Shown here: piece by piece, positions 8,927 through 16,838 of the stretch
Layout: every line of letters begins with the position of its first letter
Numbering within the stretch: the stretch's first letter is position 1
Assembly (NCBI RefSeq): GCF_003991195.1
Contig: NZ_RCWL01000007.1
Span: forward strand, 124,001 to 188,000
Length of the DNA stretch: 64,000 nucleotides
Reading direction: 5' to 3'
From: Gynurincola endophyticus
Lineage (GTDB): Bacteria > Bacteroidota > Bacteroidia > Chitinophagales > Chitinophagaceae
Made by a program: the position numbers and the translations under genes
Notes under the pieces: model-generated
The model's input: only the letters and a program-made list of their open reading frames with translations
The model's database searches: none
What the model was told of the DNA's origin: nothing

Positions 8927-9955
8927 ATGAATAAGCTATTCAACAAAATCTGGTTGAACAGGTATTTTTTGGGATTTGTATTGCTCTTTTCATATGTGCA
9001 ATCGTTACAATACCGTTTGCTTTCGAGAAGAATTATAGATATTTATGTATTTACCCCGGAAGCTGCTCTTTTTACTTTTGTGGATGTTTGTGTTCTTTTT
9101 CTTATTATCAGAAGGAGGATTGGATTTTACGAAAAACGGCAGCAGAAGCTGAATTTTTTTAATATCCTGAAAGTGTATGTTTCTGCAATGATTGTTTATC
9201 TCGCGTTTATTAATCTGCTTTCGTTTCTGATTTCATGGGTTTTTGGTACGATCGATAGAAATTACAGTCTGCGACAGGTACTCTTCAATAACTTTGACCA
9301 TTTGCTGGACACCTGCATTTACGGTAGTTTTTTTATAGCGTATTATCTTTGGAAAAAGAATAAGGCAGATACAAAAAAAATAAATGAATTCAATGCTGCG
9401 TTATCAGAAAGTAAGATAACGCAACTCAAAGCTCAATTGAATCCACACTTTTTATTTAATAACCTGAATGTACTTGATCAGTTAATTGAGGAAGATAAGA
9501 AAGTAGCATCTGCATTTTTAAACGACTTTTCTGAATTATACCGGTATGTGTTGGAAACCTCCGAAAAGGCATTAGTAAACTTGTCAGATGAATTGATTTT
9601 CGCAAAAAGTTATTTTCGGATGATTCAGCATAAATATGGAAATGCTTACCGGTTGGAGATATCAGAGGGAGCTTTTGAAAATTATTTAATTCCTCCTTTA
9701 TCGCTTCAATTACTATTAGAGAATGTTGTTGATCATAATCTGGGAAAAGAAAATAATCCTGTTCTGATACAAATTGATATCAATGAAAGAATAATGGTGA
9801 GCAATACCTTGTTACCTAAACCTGTTCAGAAAAAATATGGTGGCAGGTCGCTGAAAAATCTTGAAAAGCAATATAAGCTATTGTCAAACGAATCTGTACA
9901 AATCGAAGAGCAACAAAAAAAGTTTATTGTTACATTACCTTTGATTTTAAAATAG
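8927..9955 (+). CDS. LytS/YehU-type sensor histidine kinase
   Basis: 342 residues. Four membrane segments (about 13-30, 46-62, 82-107 and 126-141) are followed by the His_kinase (pfam06580) motif QLNPHFLFNNLN with the phosphorylated H174. The ATPase part is recognisable by LLLENVVDHNLG and GRSLKNLEKQYKLL. It probably senses a membrane or envelope signal and phosphorylates the LytTR regulator that starts 6 bp downstream. The ATPase domain is short, as in many Bacteroidota kinases of this family. The ligand is unknown. Confidence 0.92.
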   Translation: MNKLFNKIWLNRYFLGFVLLFSYVQSLQYRLLSRRIIDIYVFTPEAALFTFVDVCVLFLIIRRRIGFYEKRQQKLNFFNILKVYVSAMIVYLAFINLLSFLISWVFGTIDRNYSLRQVLFNNFDHLLDTCIYGSFFIAYYLWKKNKADTKKINEFNAALSESKITQLKAQLNPHFLFNNLNVLDQLIEEDKKVASAFLNDFSELYRYVLETSEKALVNLSDELIFAKSYFRMIQHKYGNAYRLEISEGAFENYLIPPLSLQLLLENVVDHNLGKENNPVLIQIDINERIMVSNTLLPKPVQKKYGGRSLKNLEKQYKLLSNESVQIEEQQKKFIVTLPLILK

Positions 9956-9961
9956 CATCTA

Positions 9962-10732
9962 ATGATCAATATACTCATTATTGAAGATGAAGCTCCGGCG
10001 CGGAGAAAACTCAAACGATTTCTGGAAGAGTTAAACGAACCGTTGAATATATTAGCTGAAATGACAACAATTGAGGAGGCGGTTATTTTTTTGAAAGAAA
10101 CCACAAACATTGATCTCATCTTTTGTGATATAGAACTGCAAGACGGAAATGCATTTGATATCTTTAAGCAGGTAACAGTTTCAAGTCCGATCATTTTTAC
10201 CACAGCATATAGTCAGTTCTTAATGGACGCATTTGAAGCAAATGGTATTGAATATCTGCTAAAGCCGTTTTCTATTGAACGTTTCATGAAAGCCTGGGAT
10301 AAATTTAAAAGGCTAAGGAATTTTACCGAAAAAGAAAATCTGATAAAAAAAGTGTCGGCTTTTATTGATGCTCAAAATTTTAAACCCAAAGAATTTAAGA
10401 AACGTTTATCTATTAACGCTGCGAAAGGAATGTACTTCCTGGATATCCTGGAGATCGTTTATTTCGAAGCGCAGGCTGCAACGGTAACAGCTTATGATAA
10501 TAACGGAAAAAAACATTTACTGACCCAGCCAACGTTGAAAGAGCTGGAAGAGTTGATTGACCCGAAAGTTTTTTTCCGGATTAACCGAAGTGAGATGATC
10601 AATAAGGAATATATAGAACGTGTTGAACGGGCTTCTAAGAATGTGGTGGCAATCAAAATGAAAGGATACCAACAGTTACTGGCAACAAGCCAGAGTAGTA
10701 CCGCATCGTTTAGAGAGTGGGTGGAAGAATAA
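9962..10732 (+). CDS. LytTR-family response regulator
   Basis: 256-residue two-domain regulator. The receiver domain has the acidic pair E8/D9, phospho-acceptor D56 in FCDIELQDG, the TTAYS switch region and the conserved Lys in YLLKPFS. The LytTR DNA-binding domain follows a linker (residues about 155-250, with FFRINRSEMINKEYI). It forms a two-gene operon with the upstream LytS-type kinase. LytTR regulators usually bind paired direct repeats; no such site was found with confidence here. Confidence 0.94.
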   Translation: MINILIIEDEAPARRKLKRFLEELNEPLNILAEMTTIEEAVIFLKETTNIDLIFCDIELQDGNAFDIFKQVTVSSPIIFTTAYSQFLMDAFEANGIEYLLKPFSIERFMKAWDKFKRLRNFTEKENLIKKVSAFIDAQNFKPKEFKKRLSINAAKGMYFLDILEIVYFEAQAATVTAYDNNGKKHLLTQPTLKELEELIDPKVFFRINRSEMINKEYIERVERASKNVVAIKMKGYQQLLATSQSSTASFREWVEE

Positions 10733-10808
10733 TTAATAATTAAGAGTTGCACTATTCATACTATAAATTAAATTATCTGCGCAAATCAGCGGCGAAATTT
10801 CACCTGTC

Positions 10809-10848
10809 AAACATAGGAGGAATTAAGTGCTTAATTCCTCCTATGTTT
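10809..10848. repeat. 40-bp perfect palindrome between lytTR and mnmA
   Basis: A 19-bp perfect stem starting AAACATAGGAGGAATTAAG has a 2-base loop. It lies between two convergent genes and has no T-run. A near copy of one arm is at 20978-20996, which marks it as a dispersed palindromic element rather than only a terminator. Confidence 0.85.
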
Positions 10849-10860
10849 CAGGATCAGAAT

Positions 10861-11973
10861 TTATTGAAAAAGAAAAGGCTGATTACGTTGAATAATTCCA
10901 CCACCTATGAGGTCATTGCCTTCATAGAAAACGGCGCTTTGGCCGGGAGCAATTCCTTTTGCGTCATCATAAAAACGAACCAATATGCCATTTTCATGAT
11001 TGTAAAGATTAGAAGTAGTGCCTCTGTCTTTATATCTGATTTTCGTTATAGCTTCATGTCCGTCTTCAATTCCGTTATATTTAACCCAATTGATTTTAGA
11101 TACCACCATTTCCTGTTGGTTCAGGTCTATTTCATCTCCTAACACAACGGTATTTGATTCGGGTAAAATGTTGGTAACATATACCGGTTTACCAAATGTA
11201 ATATCTAAACCTTTGCGTTGCCCGATGGTATAAAAAGGATAACCTTTGTGTTTTCCTAATATTTTACCGTTTTTGTCTACGAAATTACCTCCGGCAACCT
11301 GTTGCTCTAAACCGTCCACTCTTCTTTTTAAGAAACCGCGGTAATCATTATCGGGCACGAAACAGATCTCATAGCTTTCCGCTTTTTTGGCCAGTTCCGG
11401 ATAACCGAAATCAAGTGCCATCTGACGGATTTCAGTTTTTCTGTATTTACCTAAAGGTAAAATGGTTCTGCTCATCAGATCCTGCTGAATTCCCCAAAGC
11501 ACGTAACTCTGGTCTTTCAGTTCATCTATTCCTTTGCTGAGATAAAATCTGCCATTGGTATGCTGGTGAATATTTGCATAATGACCGGTGGCGATGAATT
11601 CACAATCCAGTGCATTGGCTCTTTTAAGCAAAGCTCTCCATTTAATATGGGTATTGCACATAACACAAGGGTTGGGTGTGCGCCCCGCCATATATTCTTC
11701 TACGAAATTATCAATCACGGCATCACCGAATTCTTCGCGAATATCTAATATAAAATGTGGAAAACCGTGTTGAACGGCTGCCATACGAGCGTCATTAAAA
11801 GAGTCAACATTACAGCAACCGGTTTCCTTCTTGCCGCCCCCGGAGGCTGCATAGTCCCATGTTTTCATGGTAATTCCGATTACTTCGTATCCTTCGTGGT
11901 GAAGCATGAGGGCCGCGACTGTGCTATCAATCCCACCACTCATGGCTACCAATACTTTTCCTTTACGACTCAT
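10861..11973 (-). CDS. mnmA: tRNA-specific 2-thiouridylase MnmA
   Basis: Makes 2-thiouridine at the wobble base of tRNA-Lys, -Glu and -Gln, using ATP and a persulfide sulfur donor. The PP-loop SGGIDS (12-17) binds ATP. The catalytic cysteines stand in NPCVMCN and YEICFVPDN, and TGHYANI follows the usual pattern. The frame also opens at a TTG 27 bp upstream, but the ATG followed by MSRKGKVLVAMSGG is the family start, and the TATCTTTG promoter box at 11998-12005 overlaps the longer start. Length (370 aa) is normal. It faces the LytTR gene and is divergent from ssb. Confidence 0.96.
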   Translation of the reverse strand: MSRKGKVLVAMSGGIDSTVAALMLHHEGYEVIGITMKTWDYAASGGGKKETGCCNVDSFNDARMAAVQHGFPHFILDIREEFGDAVIDNFVEEYMAGRTPNPCVMCNTHIKWRALLKRANALDCEFIATGHYANIHQHTNGRFYLSKGIDELKDQSYVLWGIQQDLMSRTILPLGKYRKTEIRQMALDFGYPELAKKAESYEICFVPDNDYRGFLKRRVDGLEQQVAGGNFVDKNGKILGKHKGYPFYTIGQRKGLDITFGKPVYVTNILPESNTVVLGDEIDLNQQEMVVSKINWVKYNGIEDGHEAITKIRYKDRGTTSNLYNHENGILVRFYDDAKGIAPGQSAVFYEGNDLIGGGIIQRNQPFLFQ

Positions 11974-11997
11974 TTTTGACTTTTTGAAATTAACAAG

Positions 11998-12005
11998 CAA
12001 AGATA
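11998..12005 (-). promoter_or_regulatory. -7 box TATCTTTG for mnmA
   Basis: Reverse-strand match to TAnnTTTG about 25 bp before the mnmA ATG. The -33 element is not clear. Confidence 0.6.
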
Positions 12006-12128
12006 CAAATAGTTCGTGGCCCCCGGATAATTAAATTCGCAGAAATCTAAGAAATGAACTTTCTTTGCACTCCTTTTGAAAAAACGTATTTTAGTAGGAA
12101 TTTCAAAAAATTGTGAAAAATATTCGGC

Positions 12129-12584
12129 ATGATAAAATTACAAGTCATTGGTAATCTTGGTAAAGACTGTGTTACCAATAATGTGAACGGAAGAAGTGTG
12201 ATTAATTTCAGTGTGGCTCATACTGAACGTTTTAAGAATGCTCAAGGGCAGGTACAAGACAGAACAATTTGGGTAGAGTGTGCTTACTGGACCGACAGAA
12301 CTGCCATTGCACCATATCTGCGCAGAGGTACTCAGGTGTATGTTGAAGGCCAGCCGGAAGTAAGAACTTATCCTAAAAATGACGGTTCTACAGGAGCTTC
12401 TTTAACATTAAGAGTTACTTCAGTTCAGTTATTGGGAAGCAGAGGTGATAATGCTGGCGGCGGTGCTGGCGAAGCCCCGGCTCAAAACTATGGCGGTGGC
12501 GGCGGATATCAGTCGGCCCCAATGCCTCAACAGCAATCTGCTCCTCCTCCAATGAACGACAGTTTTGACGATTTACCTTTCTAA
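12129..12584 (+). CDS. ssb: Single-stranded DNA-binding protein
   Basis: 151 residues. The N-terminal OB-fold (about 1-105) starts MIKLQVIGNLGKD and carries the conserved RTIWVECAYW. A Gly/Gln/Pro-rich linker leads to the acidic tail DSFDDLPF, the docking tip for replication and repair proteins. It protects single-stranded DNA in replication, repair and recombination. Single gene, ended by a strong terminator. Confidence 0.97.
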   Translation: MIKLQVIGNLGKDCVTNNVNGRSVINFSVAHTERFKNAQGQVQDRTIWVECAYWTDRTAIAPYLRRGTQVYVEGQPEVRTYPKNDGSTGASLTLRVTSVQLLGSRGDNAGGGAGEAPAQNYGGGGGYQSAPMPQQQSAPPPMNDSFDDLPF

Positions 12585-12589
12585 ATAAT

Positions 12590-12616
12590 AATCCTCCCCT
12601 CAAAGGAGGATTTTTT
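12590..12616 (+). terminator. Intrinsic terminator after ssb
   Basis: The 8-bp stem AATCCTCC / GGAGGATT with a 7-base loop is followed by a T-run. Confidence 0.92.
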
Positions 12617-12946
12617 ATTCCGTTGCGGTGAGTGTAGTTAAAGCGTAGCAGCGGCTGCTTAATTCTTTTAAATTCTTAATGTTGAATATTTTGTAATCTC
12701 AATGGGAAACATGAAGGTAATGAGGGTTAGCAACAGCGCTTCATTCCCTTCATGTTTAAATTGAAGTCTGCAGCTAGAAAGAGTCAAAGCGCAGTAGCAG
12801 CTTAATTCCTGAATGCTTAATAACTGAAAGATCTCATGTTCACATTAAGAACATTAAGCAATTCAGTGATTATGGTTAATATCGGTCAAAAAACTATCAT
12901 GTATTCAAAAAATTAATGATTAATTTAGACCAAACGTTTTATAATT
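12617..12946. other. Intergenic region built of short repeats
   Basis: No gene is seen. It holds an imperfect 17-bp inverted repeat at 12707-12757 and two related motifs beginning AAAGCG and ending CTTAATTC, at 12640-12665 and 12786-12808. It is probably a repeat-rich spacer that also carries the promoter of the next gene. Confidence 0.6.
12701..12757. repeat. Dispersed palindromic element (AATGGGAAACATGAAG type)
   Basis: The arms 12707-12723 and 12741-12757 form a 17-bp stem with one mismatch. The 16 bases at 12701-12716 recur exactly, inverted, at 20955-20970, 8 kb away. Confidence 0.75.
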
Positions 12947-13810
12947 ATGAAAATCAAATGGAAATCATTTATAGCAGCACTGGCAATGATTACAACGATT
13001 GTTAGTTGTGGAGAACAACCTTCTAAAGAAGAAAAAACTGCGGTTGAAACCGGCACCACTCCTGATTGGAAATTGGGTGTTCAGCTTTGGACATTCAACC
13101 ATTTTGATATGCAAACAGCACTTTTAAAAGTGGATAGTGCCGCTATCAGATATGTAGAGGCTTATTTAGGCCAGCCATTTGGATTCGGTGAAACGGAAGT
13201 GAAATTCGGTGTAGACATCACCGATGCTCAACTGGAAAAACTCAATCAACTTTTAAAAGAGAAAAATATTAAAATCAATGCCTTTGGGGTAGTTGTTCCG
13301 GCCAATGGAGCTGAATGGATAAAAACATTTGAACTGGCTAAAAAAATCGGTGTTTCTTATATCACAGCCGAACCAATCAAAGCCCATCTGGATACGGTGA
13401 ACTTATTAGCCGGTGAATATGGAATTCCTGTGGCTATTCATGATCACCCTTATCCTAATGAATATGCACACCCAGACAGTGTAATCAATGCAATGCAGGG
13501 GCGTAACCACCTGTATGCCTGTGCAGATATCGGCCACTGGGCAAGAAACGGATTGAATGTGGTAGAATGCTTACAAAAGCTGGAAGGAAGAATTTTGGGA
13601 GTACACCTTAAAGATGTGAGCGAATCGGGTAATACAAAAGCTGAAGATGTTGTGGTGGGTACCGGTGTAATTCCGATGAAAGAGGTTTTTGCAGAGTTAA
13701 AACGCCAGGGCTTTAAAGGCCAGTTCAGTATCGAAAGAGAAAATAACTGGTGGCATAATCTTGAAGATGTGATTGCTACTAAAAAACTATTTGACGAATT
13801 GTCTAAATAA
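12947..13810 (+). CDS. Lipoprotein of the sugar isomerase/epimerase (xylose-isomerase-like TIM barrel) family
   Basis: 287 residues. A lipoprotein signal peptide ends in TIVSCGEQ (lipobox Cys about residue 21), so the enzyme is probably anchored in the periplasm or outer membrane. The rest fits the AP_endonuc_2 / IolE-like barrel: VQLWTFNHFD at the start, VAIHDHPYPN, YACADIGHWARNG and GQFSIERENNW carry the usual metal-binding His, Asp and Glu. Secreted members of this family in Bacteroidota often take part in the breakdown of unusual sugars. The substrate here is unknown. It is monocistronic, followed by a strong terminator. Confidence 0.87.
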   Translation: MKIKWKSFIAALAMITTIVSCGEQPSKEEKTAVETGTTPDWKLGVQLWTFNHFDMQTALLKVDSAAIRYVEAYLGQPFGFGETEVKFGVDITDAQLEKLNQLLKEKNIKINAFGVVVPANGAEWIKTFELAKKIGVSYITAEPIKAHLDTVNLLAGEYGIPVAIHDHPYPNEYAHPDSVINAMQGRNHLYACADIGHWARNGLNVVECLQKLEGRILGVHLKDVSESGNTKAEDVVVGTGVIPMKEVFAELKRQGFKGQFSIERENNWWHNLEDVIATKKLFDELSK

Positions 13811-13819
13811 ATACTTTCA

Positions 13820-13846
13820 AAGCTGCTCTCTCAGAGCAGCTTTTTT
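13820..13846 (+). terminator. Intrinsic terminator after isomerase-like gene
   Basis: The 10-bp stem AAGCTGCTCT / AGAGCAGCTT with a 3-base loop is followed by T-rich sequence. Confidence 0.93.
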
Positions 13847-13865
13847 GTTTGAACAGTGTATCACT

Positions 13866-13920
13866 CCTGACTTTTAACTCATAACTCTTAACTCTTCATT
13901 CTTAACTCTTTTAAACTATT
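13866..13920. repeat. Degenerate AACTCTTAA-type simple repeat
   Basis: Several imperfect copies of TTAACTC / CTTAACTCTT stand in a row directly upstream of the dehydrogenase promoter. Related sequence in the opposite orientation (AAGAGTTGAGAATTAATTATT) follows the C25 peptidase gene at 51938-51976, and a trace lies at 10733-10746. Confidence 0.65.
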
Positions 13921-13922
13921 CT

Positions 13923-13930
13923 TACTTTTG
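13923..13930 (+). promoter_or_regulatory. -7 box TACTTTTG for the Ldh_2 gene
   Basis: It matches TAnnTTTG and ends only 4 bases before the ATG at 13935, so the message would be leaderless or nearly so if this box is used. Confidence 0.5.
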
Positions 13931-13934
13931 TTGA

Positions 13935-15014
13935 ATGGAAACAGTATATTCTTATCAGCAATTATACAACCTGACCCATCAGGTTTTTATAAAAATGGGA
14001 TTCTCAGAACAACACGCTACTACAGCCTGTCAGGTATTATTATCCGCAGATATCCGCGGGGTAGATTCACACGGTATTGCCCGCTTATCAGGGTATATTC
14101 GTTTATGGGAAGCAAAACGGGCCAATGCTGCTCCACATTTAAAAGTGATTCATGAAACGCCTTCAACAGCCGTAGTAGATGGCGATAGCGGGTTGGGATT
14201 GGTAGTGGCTCCCTACGCCATGAACATTGCTATCGAAAAAGCAAAAAATGTTGGTACCGGATGGGTAAGTGTACAAAATAGTAATCACTTCGGTATTGCC
14301 GGATATCATGCAATGATGGCACTCGAAAATGATATGATCGGCATTGCGATGACAAATGCCAGTCCGTTAGTAGCCCCTACCTTTTCAAATGAACGACTGT
14401 TGGGAACTAATCCGATCTGCGTAGCCATCCCAGCGGGCAATGAACCGGCATTTGTTGCAGACCTGGCAACCACAACGGCAGCAAACGGAAAACTTGAAAT
14501 TCTGCAAAGAAAAGATCAGGAAGCACCTTTGGGGTGGATACAAGATAAAGACGGACAACCGTCTACCAATCCTCATGAATTAAAAACCGGAGGTGCATTA
14601 CTGCCTTTAGGCGGCGATCGCGAACACGGTTCTCATAAAGGATATGCATTAGGAGCTGTGGTGGATATATTTTCTGCTATTCTGAGCGGAGCGAATTACG
14701 GACCATGGGTACCTCCGTTTCCGGCGTATGTTCCTATGCCGGTAGGAATGCCAGGAAGAGGAATCGGTCATTTCTTCGGTGCAATGCGTGTAGATGCATT
14801 TCGTTCCGCAGATGAATTTAAAGCGAATATGGACCAATGGATTCAGCGTTTTCGTAGCTCAAAACCGGTTGACCCGCGTCAGAAAGTACTGATTCCGGGC
14901 GACCCTGAACGTGAAATGACTGCAGAAAGAATGAAAAACGGCATTCCACTCCTGGCCGCTGTGGTAAAAGATTTGAAAGAAATAGCCGGGAAGTTTGAAA
15001 TTCCTTTTAACTAA
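13935..15014 (+). CDS. Malate/L-lactate/ureidoglycolate dehydrogenase family (Ldh_2) protein
   Basis: 359-residue NAD(P)-dependent oxidoreductase of the Ldh_2 (YlbC/YiaK) family, which is unrelated to classical LDH. Diagnostic segments are VDSHGIARL, QNSNHFGIAGYH (active-site His), TNASPLVAPT, GTNPICVAIPAG and HGSHKGYALG. The substrate may be malate, lactate, ureidoglycolate or a keto-gulonate; the sequence alone does not decide. The ATG at 13935 matches the family start, and the only visible promoter box is immediately before it. No terminator was seen after it, and aspartate kinase starts about 100 bp later behind its own -7 box. Confidence 0.9.
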   Translation: METVYSYQQLYNLTHQVFIKMGFSEQHATTACQVLLSADIRGVDSHGIARLSGYIRLWEAKRANAAPHLKVIHETPSTAVVDGDSGLGLVVAPYAMNIAIEKAKNVGTGWVSVQNSNHFGIAGYHAMMALENDMIGIAMTNASPLVAPTFSNERLLGTNPICVAIPAGNEPAFVADLATTTAANGKLEILQRKDQEAPLGWIQDKDGQPSTNPHELKTGGALLPLGGDREHGSHKGYALGAVVDIFSAILSGANYGPWVPPFPAYVPMPVGMPGRGIGHFFGAMRVDAFRSADEFKANMDQWIQRFRSSKPVDPRQKVLIPGDPEREMTAERMKNGIPLLAAVVKDLKEIAGKFEIPFN

Positions 15015-15058
15015 AAAATATTTCTTTAGAAAATTTTTAACAGCAGAAAAACGCATAT

Positions 15059-15066
15059 TATCTTTG
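15059..15066 (+). promoter_or_regulatory. -7 box TATCTTTG for aspartate kinase
   Basis: It matches TAnnTTTG about 55 bp before the ATG. The expected -33 position has only a T-run. Confidence 0.6.
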
Positions 15067-15119
15067 CTGCCGTTTTGCAACTATTTATTAAGACTTAAAA
15101 ACGCTCCCAGGAGAAATAT

Positions 15120-16442
15120 ATGAAAGTGATGAAATTTGGCGGTACCTCGGTAGGCAGGCCTGAACGCATGCACCAGGTAGCGAAATTGGTTACACAACAG
15201 GATGAACCTGTGATTGTTGTGTTAAGTGCGTTAAGTGGAACAACCAATGCTTTAGTAAAAATCGGAAATGCGCTGGCCGCCAGCGACCGTGAGGCTGCGA
15301 AAACCGAAATAGATACACTTGATAAACATTACCAAAACTTCATAGGTGAATTAGTAACTACTCCTGCCGCACAGGAAGACGCCAGAAAAATTATCGCTGA
15401 ACATTTTGAGTTCCTGAATATTATATTGAAAATATCTTTTTCAGAAGCATTAAGCAAAGATATCCTTGCACAGGGTGAATTGTTGTCAACAAAACTTTTT
15501 TCTATTTATCTCACAGAGAAAGGAATTGAACATTTGTTTTTGCCGGCACTTGAATTCATGAGTATTGATGCGAATGATGAACCGCATGTAGAAGATATTG
15601 CTGCTAAACTGAATCCGTTATTGGCTAAACATACCGGCATTAAATTGTTTGTTACGCAGGGATATATCTGTAAAAACTCCAGAGGTGAAGTGGATAACCT
15701 TAAAAGGGGAGGAAGTGATTATACTGCCTCACTGGTAGCAGCCGCTATTCAGGGATCAGTATGCGAAATCTGGACAGACATTGATGGTATGCATAACAAC
15801 GACCCGCGTGTGGTGAATAAGACTATTCCGATTGAGCAGTTAAGCTTTGATGAAGCTGCCGAGCTGGCTTATTTCGGAGCTAAAATTTTACACCCTACCT
15901 GTATCTGGCCTGCAAAACAAACCGGCGTACCGGTAAAGCTTTTAAATACTATGCAGCCCGATGCAAAAGGAACCACTATCCGTAAAGAGGCGGGGTCTAA
16001 TGGTGTAAAAGCAATCGCTGCAAAAGACGATATTATCGCTATAAATATCAAAAGCTCAAGAATGCTGCTGGCCTACGGGTTCTTGCGTAAGATTTTTGAA
16101 GTTTTTGAGAAATATAAAACGCCGATCGATATGATCACCACTTCAGAGGTAGCCGTTTCGGTAACCATCGATCAGGCCGATCATTTAACTGAAATAGTAA
16201 GAGAACTGGAACCTTTCGGAACCATCACTGTTACCAAAAACCAAACGATCATTTCTGTAGTAGGTAATAAAATTGCCGCCACTCCGGAGGTTCTTGATAA
16301 CTTGTTCCACTCGCTCAACAAAATTAATATCAGTATGATCAGTTATGGCGGTAGCGAGCATAATATCAGCTTGTTGGTACCGTCGCAACATAAAATCGAA
16401 ACATTACAGATTCTGAACAAAGGATTATTCGGCCTGGAATAA
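15120..16442 (+). CDS. lysC: Aspartate kinase
   Basis: Phosphorylates aspartate, the first step toward lysine, threonine, methionine and diaminopimelate. The N-terminal kinase signature MKFGGTSVG is at residues 4-12; RGGSDYTASL and EIWTDIDGM follow. The C-terminal 130 residues form paired ACT domains (MITTSEVAVSVTID and NISMISYGGSEHN), so feedback inhibition by lysine or threonine is expected. There is no homoserine dehydrogenase fusion; at 440 residues this is a monofunctional enzyme. Single gene with its own promoter box and terminator. Confidence 0.96.
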   Translation: MKVMKFGGTSVGRPERMHQVAKLVTQQDEPVIVVLSALSGTTNALVKIGNALAASDREAAKTEIDTLDKHYQNFIGELVTTPAAQEDARKIIAEHFEFLNIILKISFSEALSKDILAQGELLSTKLFSIYLTEKGIEHLFLPALEFMSIDANDEPHVEDIAAKLNPLLAKHTGIKLFVTQGYICKNSRGEVDNLKRGGSDYTASLVAAAIQGSVCEIWTDIDGMHNNDPRVVNKTIPIEQLSFDEAAELAYFGAKILHPTCIWPAKQTGVPVKLLNTMQPDAKGTTIRKEAGSNGVKAIAAKDDIIAINIKSSRMLLAYGFLRKIFEVFEKYKTPIDMITTSEVAVSVTIDQADHLTEIVRELEPFGTITVTKNQTIISVVGNKIAATPEVLDNLFHSLNKINISMISYGGSEHNISLLVPSQHKIETLQILNKGLFGLE

Positions 16443-16838
16443 GCTGCCGGTCTTTCAGATACCTGTTATCAACGGGCTATTCGTTCATTCAAAGCGGATA
16501 GCCCGTTTGTTATAATAAGGATTTTGAATACCTTGAAGACTGGGTGTTATATAGTTACAACAAAATCTGTTGGTAATAACCTTTCAATACCTATATTTAA
16601 GGTTGAACCGCTTCTTTATTTTATTTTTTTAGTGCATATTTGTGACAGAATACCACAAAACAGATTCTTTAGAGCAGCTAAACTTCAGATCTCATTGACT
16701 GCTTTAATGTTCAAAATCCACATCCTACGTCAAACTTCCTAACAAAAAATCATGTTACCGGGAAGTGAAAATCTCTCTCTTTGCAAGATTATTTTGTAAA
16801 TTCAGCGAACCTAATTCCATTGATAAAAATAAAATATT
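16443..16838. other. Intergenic region after lysC
   Basis: It begins with the lysC terminator. A small open frame at 16524-16742 has no recognisable protein features and is not called. Nothing else is clear. Confidence 0.55.
16471..16513 (+). terminator. Probable terminator after lysC
   Basis: The 10-bp perfect stem AACGGGCTAT / ATAGCCCGTT has a 17-base loop and is followed by TGTTATAA. The T-run is weak. Confidence 0.7.

Noticed and set aside
16524-16742. 72-codon open frame after lysC
   Set aside because: It overlaps nothing but has no domain, odd composition and no promoter.
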